Assembly: GCA_000023725.1 (NCBI GenBank)
Contig: CP001673.1
Span: 1,808,342-1,872,341 of the forward strand
From: Flavobacteriaceae bacterium 3519-10
GTDB lineage: Bacteria > Bacteroidota > Bacteroidia > Flavobacteriales > Weeksellaceae
Length of the DNA: 64,000 bases
Direction: 5' to 3'
Shown here: positions 35,062 through 43,662 of the stretch, one piece after another
How positions within the stretch are numbered: the stretch's first letter is position 1
Layout: every line of letters starts with the position of its first letter
Position numbers and translations under genes: made by a program
The notes under the pieces: model-generated
Databases searched by the model: none
What the model saw: only the letters and a program-made list of their open reading frames with translations
Told to the model about the DNA's origin: nothing

Positions 35062-36435
35062 ATGACACGTGCGATCATCGCCTTTTTTCTCCTTTTTCAT
35101 TTTACCATGAACTCACAGCAAACCCAAAATCCGTATCAGCCCAAAACATATGTCGAAATCAAAAACCCCGATTGGGTAAAGAACGCGACCCTTTATGAAC
35201 TCAATGTGCGGCAGTTTTCGGCGGAAGGAACATTTAAAGCAGTCGAAAAAGAGCTTCCACGTCTGAAGAAAATGGGTATCGACATCATCTGGCTGATGCC
35301 GGTGCAGCCGATTGGCGTGGTGAACCGCAAGGGAAGCCTGGGCAGTTATTATTCGGTGAAAGATTATCTGGGCATCAATCCGGAGTTCGGCACAGAGGCA
35401 GATTTCCGGAGTCTGGTAAAAGCCATTCACGCGCAGGGAATGTATGTAATCCTCGATTGGGTGGCCAACCACAGCAGCTGGGATAATCAACTCGCGACCG
35501 ATCATACGGACTGGTACACCAAATCCCGCGACGGCAAATTTCAGTCGACGCCATGGCGTGATTATGACGATATTATCGATTTTGATTACTCAAAACCTGA
35601 ACTCCGAAAATACATGACCGAAGCGCTGAAATTCTGGGTCAGAGAATATGATATCGACGGCTACCGCTGCGATGTCGCGAGTTTTGTGCCGATTGATTTC
35701 TGGGAGCATGCGAGAAGTGAACTCGACGCCATTAAACCTGTATTTATGCTGGCCGAAGCCGAGGACAAAGAACTGCACCGAAAAGCTTTCGATGCGACGT
35801 ACAACTGGACATTGTGGAATATTCTTCATCAGATTGCGCTTAATAACAAGAGCGTAAAAACGCTCGGGGAAGCCTACATCGCCGAACATGTTTCGATCTT
35901 TCCGAAAGAAGGTATCAGCATGAATTTTATCGATAATCATGACAAGAATTCCTGGGAAGGCAACCAATACAGCAATTTCGGCGAAGCACTGCAGGCTGCA
36001 ACCGTATTCACCGTGATGATGGACGGCATGCCGCTGGTGTATAACGGGCAGGAAGCCGGCCTCGACCGCTCATTGAAATTCTTTGAACGCGACCCAATTG
36101 ATTGGAATAATCACCCAAACGAAGCGCTGTACACTGCCCTTTTCGCGCTCAAACATAAAAATCAGGCGCTATGGAACGGAAGCCGCGGTGGTGAAATGGT
36201 GAGAATCATGAACGATAAAATGGATCAGGTGATTTCTTTTGTGCGCGAAAAAAACGGCGATAAGGTTTTAACTTTTATCAATCTGAGCAAAGAAAACGTT
36301 CACGTCACGTTCGATACGTCTTACGATGCCGGAACTTACACCAATCTTTTCACCGCGAAAACGGAGCGGGTTCCGCAGAAAATGACGCTCACAATGCAGC
36401 CGTGGGGTTATGTGGTGCTGCATCGTTCGAAGTGA
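35062..36435 (+). CDS. Exported alpha-amylase family (GH13) glycoside hydrolase
   Basis: A 457-residue enzyme with a signal peptide (1 to about 18). The GH13 barrel shows region I DWVANHS (132-138), region II DGYRCDVAS with nucleophile Asp204, region III AEAED with acid/base Glu232, and region IV FIDNHDKNSW with Asp294. It is short, lacking extra binding domains, and ends in a small beta domain. It should act on alpha-glucans or malto-oligosaccharides outside the cytoplasm; the exact specificity is open. No other starch genes are adjacent. Confidence 0.92.
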   Translation: MTRAIIAFFLLFHFTMNSQQTQNPYQPKTYVEIKNPDWVKNATLYELNVRQFSAEGTFKAVEKELPRLKKMGIDIIWLMPVQPIGVVNRKGSLGSYYSVKDYLGINPEFGTEADFRSLVKAIHAQGMYVILDWVANHSSWDNQLATDHTDWYTKSRDGKFQSTPWRDYDDIIDFDYSKPELRKYMTEALKFWVREYDIDGYRCDVASFVPIDFWEHARSELDAIKPVFMLAEAEDKELHRKAFDATYNWTLWNILHQIALNNKSVKTLGEAYIAEHVSIFPKEGISMNFIDNHDKNSWEGNQYSNFGEALQAATVFTVMMDGMPLVYNGQEAGLDRSLKFFERDPIDWNNHPNEALYTALFALKHKNQALWNGSRGGEMVRIMNDKMDQVISFVREKNGDKVLTFINLSKENVHVTFDTSYDAGTYTNLFTAKTERVPQKMTLTMQPWGYVVLHRSK

Positions 36436-36471
36436 CGGTGCTTTGAGGAACAGAACGAATTCAACTCTCTC

Positions 36472-36505
36472 AACCTTGTCAAGGTTTAAAACCTTGACAA
36501 AGGTT
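36472..36505. repeat. REP-like palindrome, left copy
   Basis: Arm AACCTTGTCAAGGTTT (36472-36487) pairs with 36489-36505, its reverse complement apart from one inserted A. The arm is identical base for base to that of the copy at 37197. The two copies bracket the transposase pseudogene. Confidence 0.82.
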
Positions 36506-36566
36506 AAACCCAAAGTGATGTTAGAAAGCTGGAAACACCATTGACACGCCATAAAACAAAGGTATC

Positions 36567-37166
36567 ATGGACATCAGAGTTACTCCAACTGAGCCAGATC
36601 GTTTTTATCACATTTACAATCGTGGAATAAATGGCGAGATCATTTTTAAAACCAAAAGAAACTTCCTGTTTTTTCTTTCAAGGATCAAGCAGCATCTACT
36701 TAGCGTCTGCGACATTTACGCTTACTGTTAGATGCCGAATCATTTTCACCTGCTGGTTCGTATCAAACCGGACCTGGTCTTAGAGGAAGTGGTTAAAGGG
36801 CAAAATGGGAGCAGTACTGAAATAAAAGGTTTACATTCTTCTCAGCATATTTTTTCGAAACAGTTCAGCAGGATTTTCAATTCTTATTCTCAGGCATTTA
36901 ACAAGGAAAATGATCGTCACGGTTCCTTAATTGAATCGCCATTTAAAAGAAAACTGATCACCTCAGAAGAATATTTAAGACAATGCATCATTTACATTCA
37001 TCAAAATCCGATCTCTGAAGATTTTACAAAGTATCCATACTCATCTTATACGACCATGTTAAGCAAATCTCCGACTTCGCTAAAGAGAGATGAAGTGATC
37101 GAGCAATTTGAAGATATCGAGAATTTTATTTTCTGCCATAAGAAAGAAAACACCTATGAGTTTTGA
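36567..37166 (+). pseudogene. REP-associated tyrosine transposase (Y1/IS200-like, RAYT) with in-frame stop
   Basis: Read through, the frame encodes 199 codons. The start MDIRVTPTEPDRFYHIYNRG and the sequence MPNHFHLLVRIK carry the family hallmarks: the HUH metal-binding pair in HFH and a later tyrosine region (RQCIIYIHQNPI). A TAG at 36729-36731 sits just before MPNHFH, where relatives have Leu (YCLMPNHFH), so one base change from TTG explains it. The rest looks intact, suggesting recent inactivation. REP palindromes flank both sides. Confidence 0.85.
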
Positions 37167-37196
37167 TTGCCGTATAGATTTTACTTAGCCTCGCTT

Positions 37197-37228
37197 AACC
37201 TTGTCAAGGTTTGAAACCTTACAAGGTT
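37197..37228. repeat. REP-like palindrome, right copy
   Basis: Arm AACCTTGTCAAGGTTT (37197-37212), a one-base centre, and the reverse-complement arm (37214-37228) with one base missing. The left arm equals that of the copy at 36472. Confidence 0.82.
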
Positions 37229-37268
37229 AACCTCACCCAAACCTTTTTCACCGTCACGTCCTAATCGG

Positions 37269-37276
37269 TATCTTTG
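37269..37276 (+). promoter_or_regulatory. Possible -7 box for the FAD monooxygenase gene
   Basis: TATCTTTG, a full consensus match, about 104 bp before the ATG. No good -33 element was seen. Confidence 0.4.
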
Positions 37277-37379
37277 CGCTGGCAGAATTTTTACAAGAAG
37301 CTTTCAAATCTTTGTCTGTTCACAACCTATTCTATCCGTCAACCCTGCCGCCATAAAGGTCCATCCTGGTGAAAACGCT

Positions 37380-38846
37380 ATGAACGAAACAAAAAACATT
37401 AAAAAGCAATATTCAGCCTGGGCGGTTTGTCCTGAATGCCAGGGACTTGGAAAGAAAAAACGCAGGATCCGAAAAAGCATCCGTCTTCACTATCTCAAAG
37501 AACTTGAAGCATTTGAAAAAACAAATCCGGAAGGAGCACCTCCTGTTAAGCCGGTTGCAGCGCTGTATCCCTGCCCTGACTGTAACGGTTCCGGCGTGAT
37601 ATCTGCTGAAAACTTCCCTACTCCAGATTCTGAAAAATATCCTCATATAGCAATTATTGGGGGCGGAATTGGTGGCGTGGCGCTTGCTGTAGCTTTAAAA
37701 CACCGCGGGATACCGTTTACACTTTACGAGCGCGACCAAGGTTTCAGCGAGCGTTCACAGGGATACGGACTTACTTTACAGCAGGCGAGTAAAGCGATTG
37801 AAGGTTTTGGCATTACTTCACTTGATGCGGGCGTTGTTTCTACCCGCCATCTGGTTCATACGCCTGACGGAAAAGTGGTTGGTGAATGGGGAATGCGGAA
37901 ATGGCTTGAAAACGGAACTGAAAAAAATCCGCGCCGTACCAATATTCACATAGCAAGACAGTCGCTCCGGGCGGCTCTTCTCGGGCAACTTGGTGGAAAT
38001 GAGGCGGTGAACTGGGGCCATCAACTCGTTGGATTAACACAATCTGAAGATGCCGGCGTGGAACTCAAATTTGAACTTAACGAAAAAATTATTGCCGCAA
38101 AAGCTGATCTGGTGGTAGGAGCCGACGGCATCCGCAGTGTTGTGCGAAGTTTACTCATCAATGATGAAATTTCTCCGTTACGGTACCTTAACTGTATCGT
38201 GATTTTAGGGATCTGTCCGTTGAACAGACTCGAAAATACCGAATCCGATTTACTCGATTCCGCGACCGTTTTTCAGACAGCCAATGGTCACGAACGGATT
38301 TATGTGATGCCTTACGATGCAGATTCGGTCATGTGGCAGCTGAGTTTCCCGATGTCCGAAGACGGGGCGAAAGAACTGAGTGCTAAAGGTTCGTCTGCTC
38401 TTAAAACTGAAGCCATCAAAAGAACACAGTGGCACAGTCCTGTTCCGCAAATTTTAGCGGCAACCCAGGAAGCGCTGGTTTCGGGATATCCGGTTTACGA
38501 CCGTACGCTGCTCGGGCCTGAAATGTTGGAGAAAGCCGGACCCGTAACGCTCATTGGTGACGCCGCACATCCGATGAGTCCGTTTAAAGGTCAGGGAGCT
38601 AACCAGGCTTTGTTAGATGCGCTTCACCTGGCGCGCGAAATCTACAGCAAATGCAAAACCTCTGGAGATTGGCGTGCAACCGGAACCCGGGCTAACATCC
38701 TCGAAACCTTTGAAACCGAAATGCTTGCCCGCAGCGCATCAAAAGTACAGGATTCTGCCGCCGCAGCCGACTTCCTTCACAGCGAAACCGCACTTTATGA
38801 AGGTGATGAACCGCGCGGACGGGTATTGAAACGGAAGGAGAATTAA
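37380..38846 (+). CDS. FAD-dependent monooxygenase with N-terminal DnaJ-like cysteine module
   Basis: A 488-residue protein. Residues 1 to about 85 carry two CPxCxGxG motifs (17-24 CPECQGLG, 65-72 CPDCNGSG), like half of a DnaJ zinc finger, on either side of a basic helical segment. From residue 89 a class A flavoprotein monooxygenase begins: GGGIGG dinucleotide fold (94-99), VVGADGIRSVVR, and GDAAHPMSPFKGQGANQAL for FAD ribityl binding. Relatives hydroxylate aromatic or antibiotic-type substrates; here the substrate is unknown. The cysteine module is not part of the usual family and may bind zinc. Confidence 0.85.
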   Translation: MNETKNIKKQYSAWAVCPECQGLGKKKRRIRKSIRLHYLKELEAFEKTNPEGAPPVKPVAALYPCPDCNGSGVISAENFPTPDSEKYPHIAIIGGGIGGVALAVALKHRGIPFTLYERDQGFSERSQGYGLTLQQASKAIEGFGITSLDAGVVSTRHLVHTPDGKVVGEWGMRKWLENGTEKNPRRTNIHIARQSLRAALLGQLGGNEAVNWGHQLVGLTQSEDAGVELKFELNEKIIAAKADLVVGADGIRSVVRSLLINDEISPLRYLNCIVILGICPLNRLENTESDLLDSATVFQTANGHERIYVMPYDADSVMWQLSFPMSEDGAKELSAKGSSALKTEAIKRTQWHSPVPQILAATQEALVSGYPVYDRTLLGPEMLEKAGPVTLIGDAAHPMSPFKGQGANQALLDALHLAREIYSKCKTSGDWRATGTRANILETFETEMLARSASKVQDSAAAADFLHSETALYEGDEPRGRVLKRKEN

Positions 38847-38911
38847 TTTAATTTGATAATCCGACAGGAGAAGTCCACTCTTACTGACTTTAAACTATCA
38901 GAGATATTGTG

Positions 38912-38919
38912 TATATTTG
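38912..38919 (+). promoter_or_regulatory. Possible -7 box for the zf-TFIIB gene
   Basis: TATATTTG, a full match; the mRNA would have an unusually long leader of about 140 nt containing short inverted repeats. Confidence 0.4.
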
Positions 38920-39066
38920 AAAATAAGCGCTCAGACGGCGGAGTCAAATGATGATGTTTCCGGACTCGATGCCAGACGTTTTATGATGACCACAACCATA
39001 GTTGTTTCATTCCATTTAAAGAAACGGCAACCAATAAATAAATAATAATTCAGTAAAATAGAAGAT

Positions 39067-39342
39067 ATGAAATGTCCAAATTGTAATGTAAGTTTAGTAA
39101 TGACAGACCGCAGCGGTATCGAAATAGATTATTGCCCGGATTGTAGAGGCGTTTGGCTTGACCGTGGCGAACTCGATAAAATTATTGAACGGGCCACACC
39201 CGAAAATCCGGCTGCGCCACAGCAACAGTTCCAGCAGCAACAGCACCAACAAAGTTATAGCGACCGTCGCGATTATTCCAGAAACGACGATTACCGTTAT
39301 AAGAAGAAAAAGGGATTATTAGGAGAACTTTTCGATTTTTAA
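39067..39342 (+). CDS. Small zf-TFIIB domain protein
   Basis: A 91-residue protein with a four-cysteine zinc ribbon: CPNC (Cys3, Cys6) and CPDC (Cys23, Cys26), followed by RGVWLDRGELDKII, the usual zf-TFIIB context. The second half is low-complexity Gln/Asn/Arg/Tyr and ends in a short KKKGLLGELFDF tail. Such proteins are common in Bacteroidota; no function is established. Confidence 0.88.
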   Translation: MKCPNCNVSLVMTDRSGIEIDYCPDCRGVWLDRGELDKIIERATPENPAAPQQQFQQQQHQQSYSDRRDYSRNDDYRYKKKKGLLGELFDF

Positions 39343-39422
39343 GTCGATAAATAGAATCTGTAATCTTAAATAGACAGAAGTTCAGTCCAAAGAATTGAAC
39401 CTGCTAAAAGTTTATATAACGA

Positions 39423-39446
39423 AAAACCTGCCACGCGGCAGGTTTT
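39423..39446. terminator. Bidirectional terminator closing the xylan locus
   Basis: Perfect 10-bp stem (39423-39432 with 39437-39446) with A and T flanks, between the convergent zf-TFIIB and GH67 genes. Confidence 0.88.
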
Positions 39447-39462
39447 GTTGGTTATTCTGAAA

Positions 39463-41508
39463 TTAATTATGATGTTTAATATCAAGCTTAATCTTTTTTA
39501 AATCTTCGAGTTCATGCACCGGTCTTTCGATATCGTAAGGAATCGGCTTTTTTGAAAATGTCTGGAAATAAAGCAGGCACGCATCCTTCCACCAAACGGC
39601 ATCTTTAGCCTGAATTTTCAGCCGCGACTGAATATGACTAAATCTTTCCGCATCCACATAAGGCTGCATGCGGTCCCAGGTTTTCTGGTATTCGCGCACC
39701 TGCTGCACGCCCAAATCGTATCGGTAAGCGAGGTTTTCCCATAGCGTTTTGCCGTCTTTCATTTTATAATCCCATGGCACATGATGAAACCACAGAATCA
39801 GGTTTTCGGGCGTTTCGGCGATGTTATTAAATTGTTCTTTTAAGGGCGAATTATACTGTGCCGCCGCATTGCTTCCGGTAGAAGTGCGGTTAAATCCAAT
39901 ACCGCTCGCATCTGCCTTGTGGTAATAAACCGGCGTCCAGTCGGGTCTTGCGCCCGGATAATCTCCCCAGGGTTCGGGTCCGTAATGATGTCCCGACGCA
40001 AAAATATGGTGAAGTCCGAGTGGCATCATATAATCGGTGGCGGTTTCGCGTGAGCTCAGCATCATGTCTTTTACAGGATTGATGAAGGCGGCGTTGTCGG
40101 TAAATGTCATTTTAAGCCATTCGTCGGCAATCTGTTCGGATGAGAGCTGGTGGTTCCACGCGAGCCTTCCGAAAGCATACCAGTTTGCCTGCGCGAAATG
40201 ATGGCCGGTCCAGTTCGTGTCTTCACCAATATTTGCTACGGCAGAAATTGCAGTCAGTTTTGCAGGTCTTAATGTGCCGTCGGTAATCTTAGCAACGGTA
40301 GAACCCGGACCGTCCGAATACGTGTCACTGTCTAAACTTTCCTTAAAAAGTGGCGCGAGATACACCAAATGATTTGAAAAACCCAGATATTCCTGTGTGA
40401 TCTGGAACTCTACCATTTCAGGCGTTTTCTTTAATGCGCCGAACAGTGGACTGAACGGTTCACGCGGCTGGAAATCAACTGGGCCGTTCTTGATCTGAAT
40501 AATTACGTTATCGCTGAACTTACCGTCGAGCGGTACAAATTCGGTGTAGGCCTGTTTTGCACGGTCTTCGGGCGTCGGATTGTACACAAATGCACGCCAC
40601 ATCACGATGCCGCCATGCGGTTTCAGCACATCGGCCATCATATTGGCACCGTCAGCATGTGTTCTTCCATAATCCTGTGGACCGGGCTGTCCTTCGGAAT
40701 TGGCTTTAACCAGGAAGCCACCAAAATCCGGGATGGTTTTGTAAATTTCTGAGGCTTTATTTTTCCACCAATTCCGGACATCATTATTCAGCGGATCAGA
40801 ATTTTCTACACCGCCAATCACTTTCGGCGAAGAAAAATTCACAGAGAGATAAACTTTGATGCCGTATGGTCTGAAAATATCTGCCAGTGCCTTTACTTTC
40901 TGAAGGTATTCGGTTTTAAGGACATTGGGCGAGGCGTTCACATTGTTCAGCACCACCGCGTTGATTCCGATTGACGCATTTGCGCGTGCATATTCTTCGT
41001 AGCGCGGCGATATCGTCTGAGGAAGTTCGTCCCATTTCCACAGTGAATAGCCGGCATAGCCGCGTTCCACGGTTCTGTCGAGGTTATCCCAGTGATTCAG
41101 GATCCGGATGTCGTACGAGGGCTTTTCGGAAATATTAAGATTGGTGAGATTTTCTTTTGTTTCCTGAAGCCTTAAAATATGGTAAACGCCATACAGCAAA
41201 CCGCTTTCTTTCGCTGATGAAATAGTGATTTTAGACGCGTTCGATTTTATGGTATAACCGTCTTTAAGTTTAGATAAAGACTTATCGATTCGAAGCTCTA
41301 CTGCCCGTCCCTGCCAAAACGAAGTCAGTTCTTTTTTAGCAATACCGAGTGTTTTGCTGTTGCCTTTTGCGGTTATTTTTTGTGCTGAAACACCGTTTTT
41401 CACATTCGGGAAACGCAGCCACAGCTTGCTTCCGTCTTCTGCCATCGCAATAAACGGCAGCAAAAAAAGCACGAATAAAAAACCGTATCTGGAGTTTGTC
41501 TGAGTCAT
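39463..41508 (-). CDS. Alpha-glucuronidase, family GH67
   Basis: A 681-residue exported enzyme (signal peptide 1-23, ending AMA). It removes (4-O-methyl)glucuronic acid from the non-reducing end of aldouronic oligosaccharides. RILNHWDNLDRTVERGYAG (about 132-150) is the GH67 signature; GGFLVKANSEGQPGPQDYG and the later WNHQLS also fit the family. Length is typical. It is the last gene of the locus, after a cytoplasmic GH43 and the GH10 xylanase, so it finishes oligosaccharides released by the xylanase. Confidence 0.93.
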   Translation of the reverse strand: MTQTNSRYGFLFVLFLLPFIAMAEDGSKLWLRFPNVKNGVSAQKITAKGNSKTLGIAKKELTSFWQGRAVELRIDKSLSKLKDGYTIKSNASKITISSAKESGLLYGVYHILRLQETKENLTNLNISEKPSYDIRILNHWDNLDRTVERGYAGYSLWKWDELPQTISPRYEEYARANASIGINAVVLNNVNASPNVLKTEYLQKVKALADIFRPYGIKVYLSVNFSSPKVIGGVENSDPLNNDVRNWWKNKASEIYKTIPDFGGFLVKANSEGQPGPQDYGRTHADGANMMADVLKPHGGIVMWRAFVYNPTPEDRAKQAYTEFVPLDGKFSDNVIIQIKNGPVDFQPREPFSPLFGALKKTPEMVEFQITQEYLGFSNHLVYLAPLFKESLDSDTYSDGPGSTVAKITDGTLRPAKLTAISAVANIGEDTNWTGHHFAQANWYAFGRLAWNHQLSSEQIADEWLKMTFTDNAAFINPVKDMMLSSRETATDYMMPLGLHHIFASGHHYGPEPWGDYPGARPDWTPVYYHKADASGIGFNRTSTGSNAAAQYNSPLKEQFNNIAETPENLILWFHHVPWDYKMKDGKTLWENLAYRYDLGVQQVREYQKTWDRMQPYVDAERFSHIQSRLKIQAKDAVWWKDACLLYFQTFSKKPIPYDIERPVHELEDLKKIKLDIKHHN

Positions 41509-41541
41509 TCAATTAAAATTTAATTAAAAATAAAGGCCGGA

Positions 41542-42510
41542 TTAATCGTCTAGCCCTTCGATGGTTTTAAAAGTTCCGTCTTCATTGTATTCAAGCTCGG
41601 TCACTTTCATGCTTCTAAGCCACGTTTTTCCGCCACTAGGCACCGCGTCATGGTAGAACAGCCAGGTTTTGCCTTTATATTCAACAATGCTGTGGTGGGT
41701 TGTCCAGCCTACAACAGGCGTCAGGATTACGCCTTGGTAAGTAAACGGCCCGTATGGATTATCGCCAATCGCGTAACACAGAAAATGAGTGTCGCCCGTA
41801 GAATAAGAGAAATAATATTTGCCGTTGTGTTTATGCATCCACGAAGCTTCGAAAAAGCGGTGCGGATTGCTATGCAAAAGTTCATTTCCGTCCTGATCTA
41901 CTATTTTCACATCGCGCGGTTCTTCGCCGAATTCGAGCATATCATCCTGAAGAACAGCAATTTTAGGACAGATTGCGGCTTCATTTTCTTCGGGAAGAAT
42001 CGCACATTCCAGCGCTTTGTTATTTCTGTAGCGCTGCAATTGTCCGCCCCAGATTCCGCCAAAATACATATAATGCTTACCCTCATCCTCAAATACACAC
42101 GGGTCGATGCTGTAGCTGCCCATCATCGGATGTTTTTCGGGAACGAAAGGTCCGTACGGTCTATCGCTTACTGCGACGCCGATGCGGAAGATATCGTTCT
42201 TATCTTTCATCGGGAAATACATGTAATATTTTCCGTTTTTAAAGGCTACATCGCAGTCCCAAAGCTGGCGGCCTGCCCACGGGACATCTTCCACCGAAAG
42301 CACAACGCCATTGTCGGTAACTTCACCGGTTTCCACATCATCCATCGAGAAGACGTGGTAATCTTTCATATTAAAATGGTCGCCGTTATCGTTTTCTTCC
42401 ACGCCACTTTCCCAGTCGTGCGACGGATAGATATAAATTTTGCCTTCAAAAACATGCACGGAAGGATCTGCCATATAATCGCCCGGAAACAGGTATTTCG
42501 CTTTCTTCAT
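41542..42510 (-). CDS. Cytoplasmic GH43 glycoside hydrolase (xylosidase/arabinofuranosidase type)
   Basis: A 322-residue five-bladed propeller without a signal peptide. ADPSVHVFEGKIYIYPSHD holds the general-base Asp (about 15), and HRFFEASWMHK the acid Glu. It should trim short xylo- or arabinoxylo-oligosaccharides after import by the GPH transporter encoded two genes upstream. ATG 42510 was selected: longer in-frame readings would reach into the GH10 coding sequence and carry no signal peptide. It follows the GH10 gene by 28 bp. Confidence 0.88.
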   Translation of the reverse strand: MKKAKYLFPGDYMADPSVHVFEGKIYIYPSHDWESGVEENDNGDHFNMKDYHVFSMDDVETGEVTDNGVVLSVEDVPWAGRQLWDCDVAFKNGKYYMYFPMKDKNDIFRIGVAVSDRPYGPFVPEKHPMMGSYSIDPCVFEDEGKHYMYFGGIWGGQLQRYRNNKALECAILPEENEAAICPKIAVLQDDMLEFGEEPRDVKIVDQDGNELLHSNPHRFFEASWMHKHNGKYYFSYSTGDTHFLCYAIGDNPYGPFTYQGVILTPVVGWTTHHSIVEYKGKTWLFYHDAVPSGGKTWLRSMKVTELEYNEDGTFKTIEGLDD

Positions 42511-42538
42511 TATCTTAATATTTTTACTGTTGTTCTGT

Positions 42539-43657
42539 TTATTTCTCTTTGTTGAGTTCAACAAGTTTTTTAACGACCGGTTTTGCCTGATAATTTCTGT
42601 CGAACAATAACGGGTAATCTGTACGGCCAACAATCGGGAAATCATTCTTCCATGAATCGCCATCTGCCACACCCCAGAAAGTTACTCGCTGCACGGTTTC
42701 CTGATACTTTTTAAACAGGCTGAAGAAATCAATATATCGCTGCTCCCACCGGCTCTGTACCTCAGCCGGAAGCCCGGTTGTGTAAGGGTTCATCTTCGCT
42801 TCGTATCCTACCGTATCAGCAACGTTCGCCGAAGTTCCCCACGGTGAAGGCAATGCCGAAATCTCAAGTTCAGTGACACTCACTTTAATGCCGGCATTTT
42901 TGTACGCCACGATGGTTTTTTCGTATTCTTCAATACTCGGTGTGTCCAGACCGACATGGCCCTGCAAACCGATCCCATCGATGCGGATACCACTCGAACG
43001 CAGATCATTAATGAGTTTCGTTACAGTTTCAATTTTCTTCGGATACCATTCGTTGTAGTCGTTGTAGTATAATTCGGCCTCAGGATCGGCTTCCCGCGCA
43101 TACTGGAACGCGAGCGGAATAAACTCTTCACCCAAGATCTCATAAAACTTGCTTTTCCGGTAAGAACCGTCTTCTAAAATCGCTTCGTTCACTACATCCC
43201 AACCCTGAATGCGACCTTTGTATCGTGAAACAACCGTGTTGATGTGGCTTTTCAGGCGTTGCTTCATCACTTCAGCACTTACATTATTGCCGTCTTTATC
43301 GGTAAAAAACCAGTCGGGTGCCTGAGAATGCCAAATTAAAGTATGACCAATTATAAACTGATTATTCTTTTCACCAAACGCAACAAACTTATCTGCGTCA
43401 TCAAAAAAGAACTGCCCTTCCTGAGGTTGCAGGAACATACTTTTCATACAGTTTTCGGCAACTATGGACGAAAAATGTTTTTCAACAATGTCAATCCCTT
43501 TGGTATCCGCGCCATGAATATGATTTAAATTCAAAGCCGTTCCGATGTAGAACCGATCTTCGAATGCGTCTTTCAGGGATGCCTCAGTACTTACGGATTT
43601 CTGCGTAACTCCACACGAAACCAGTGCGAATAAGGCGATTAAAATACTTTTATTCAT
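42539..43657 (-). CDS. Endo-1,4-beta-xylanase, family GH10, lipoprotein
   Basis: A 372-residue enzyme that cuts the xylan backbone. The N-terminus ends in LVSC (Cys15), a lipoprotein signal, so it is probably anchored to a membrane. The (beta/alpha)8 barrel has acid/base Glu158 in WDVVNEAI and nucleophile Glu263 in VTELEIS; HTLIWHSQAPDWF is also diagnostic. No carbohydrate-binding module is present. It is the only endo-acting backbone enzyme in this locus. It lies 5 bp behind the symporter gene. Confidence 0.95.
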   Translation of the reverse strand: MNKSILIALFALVSCGVTQKSVSTEASLKDAFEDRFYIGTALNLNHIHGADTKGIDIVEKHFSSIVAENCMKSMFLQPQEGQFFFDDADKFVAFGEKNNQFIIGHTLIWHSQAPDWFFTDKDGNNVSAEVMKQRLKSHINTVVSRYKGRIQGWDVVNEAILEDGSYRKSKFYEILGEEFIPLAFQYAREADPEAELYYNDYNEWYPKKIETVTKLINDLRSSGIRIDGIGLQGHVGLDTPSIEEYEKTIVAYKNAGIKVSVTELEISALPSPWGTSANVADTVGYEAKMNPYTTGLPAEVQSRWEQRYIDFFSLFKKYQETVQRVTFWGVADGDSWKNDFPIVGRTDYPLLFDRNYQAKPVVKKLVELNKEK

Positions 43658-43662
43658 AATGA

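Noticed and set aside
36726-36734. Recoding of the TAG in the transposase as an amino acid
   Set aside because: All other genes in the window end normally with TAG, TAA or TGA, and no recoding machinery is evident. A simple nonsense mutation is the easier explanation.
41650-42555. A 301-codon open frame on the plus strand, antisense to the GH43 and GH10 genes
   Set aside because: The minus-strand frames encode clear GH43 and GH10 enzymes. The antisense protein is rich in Phe, Ile, His and Arg with no domain, as expected of a shadow frame.
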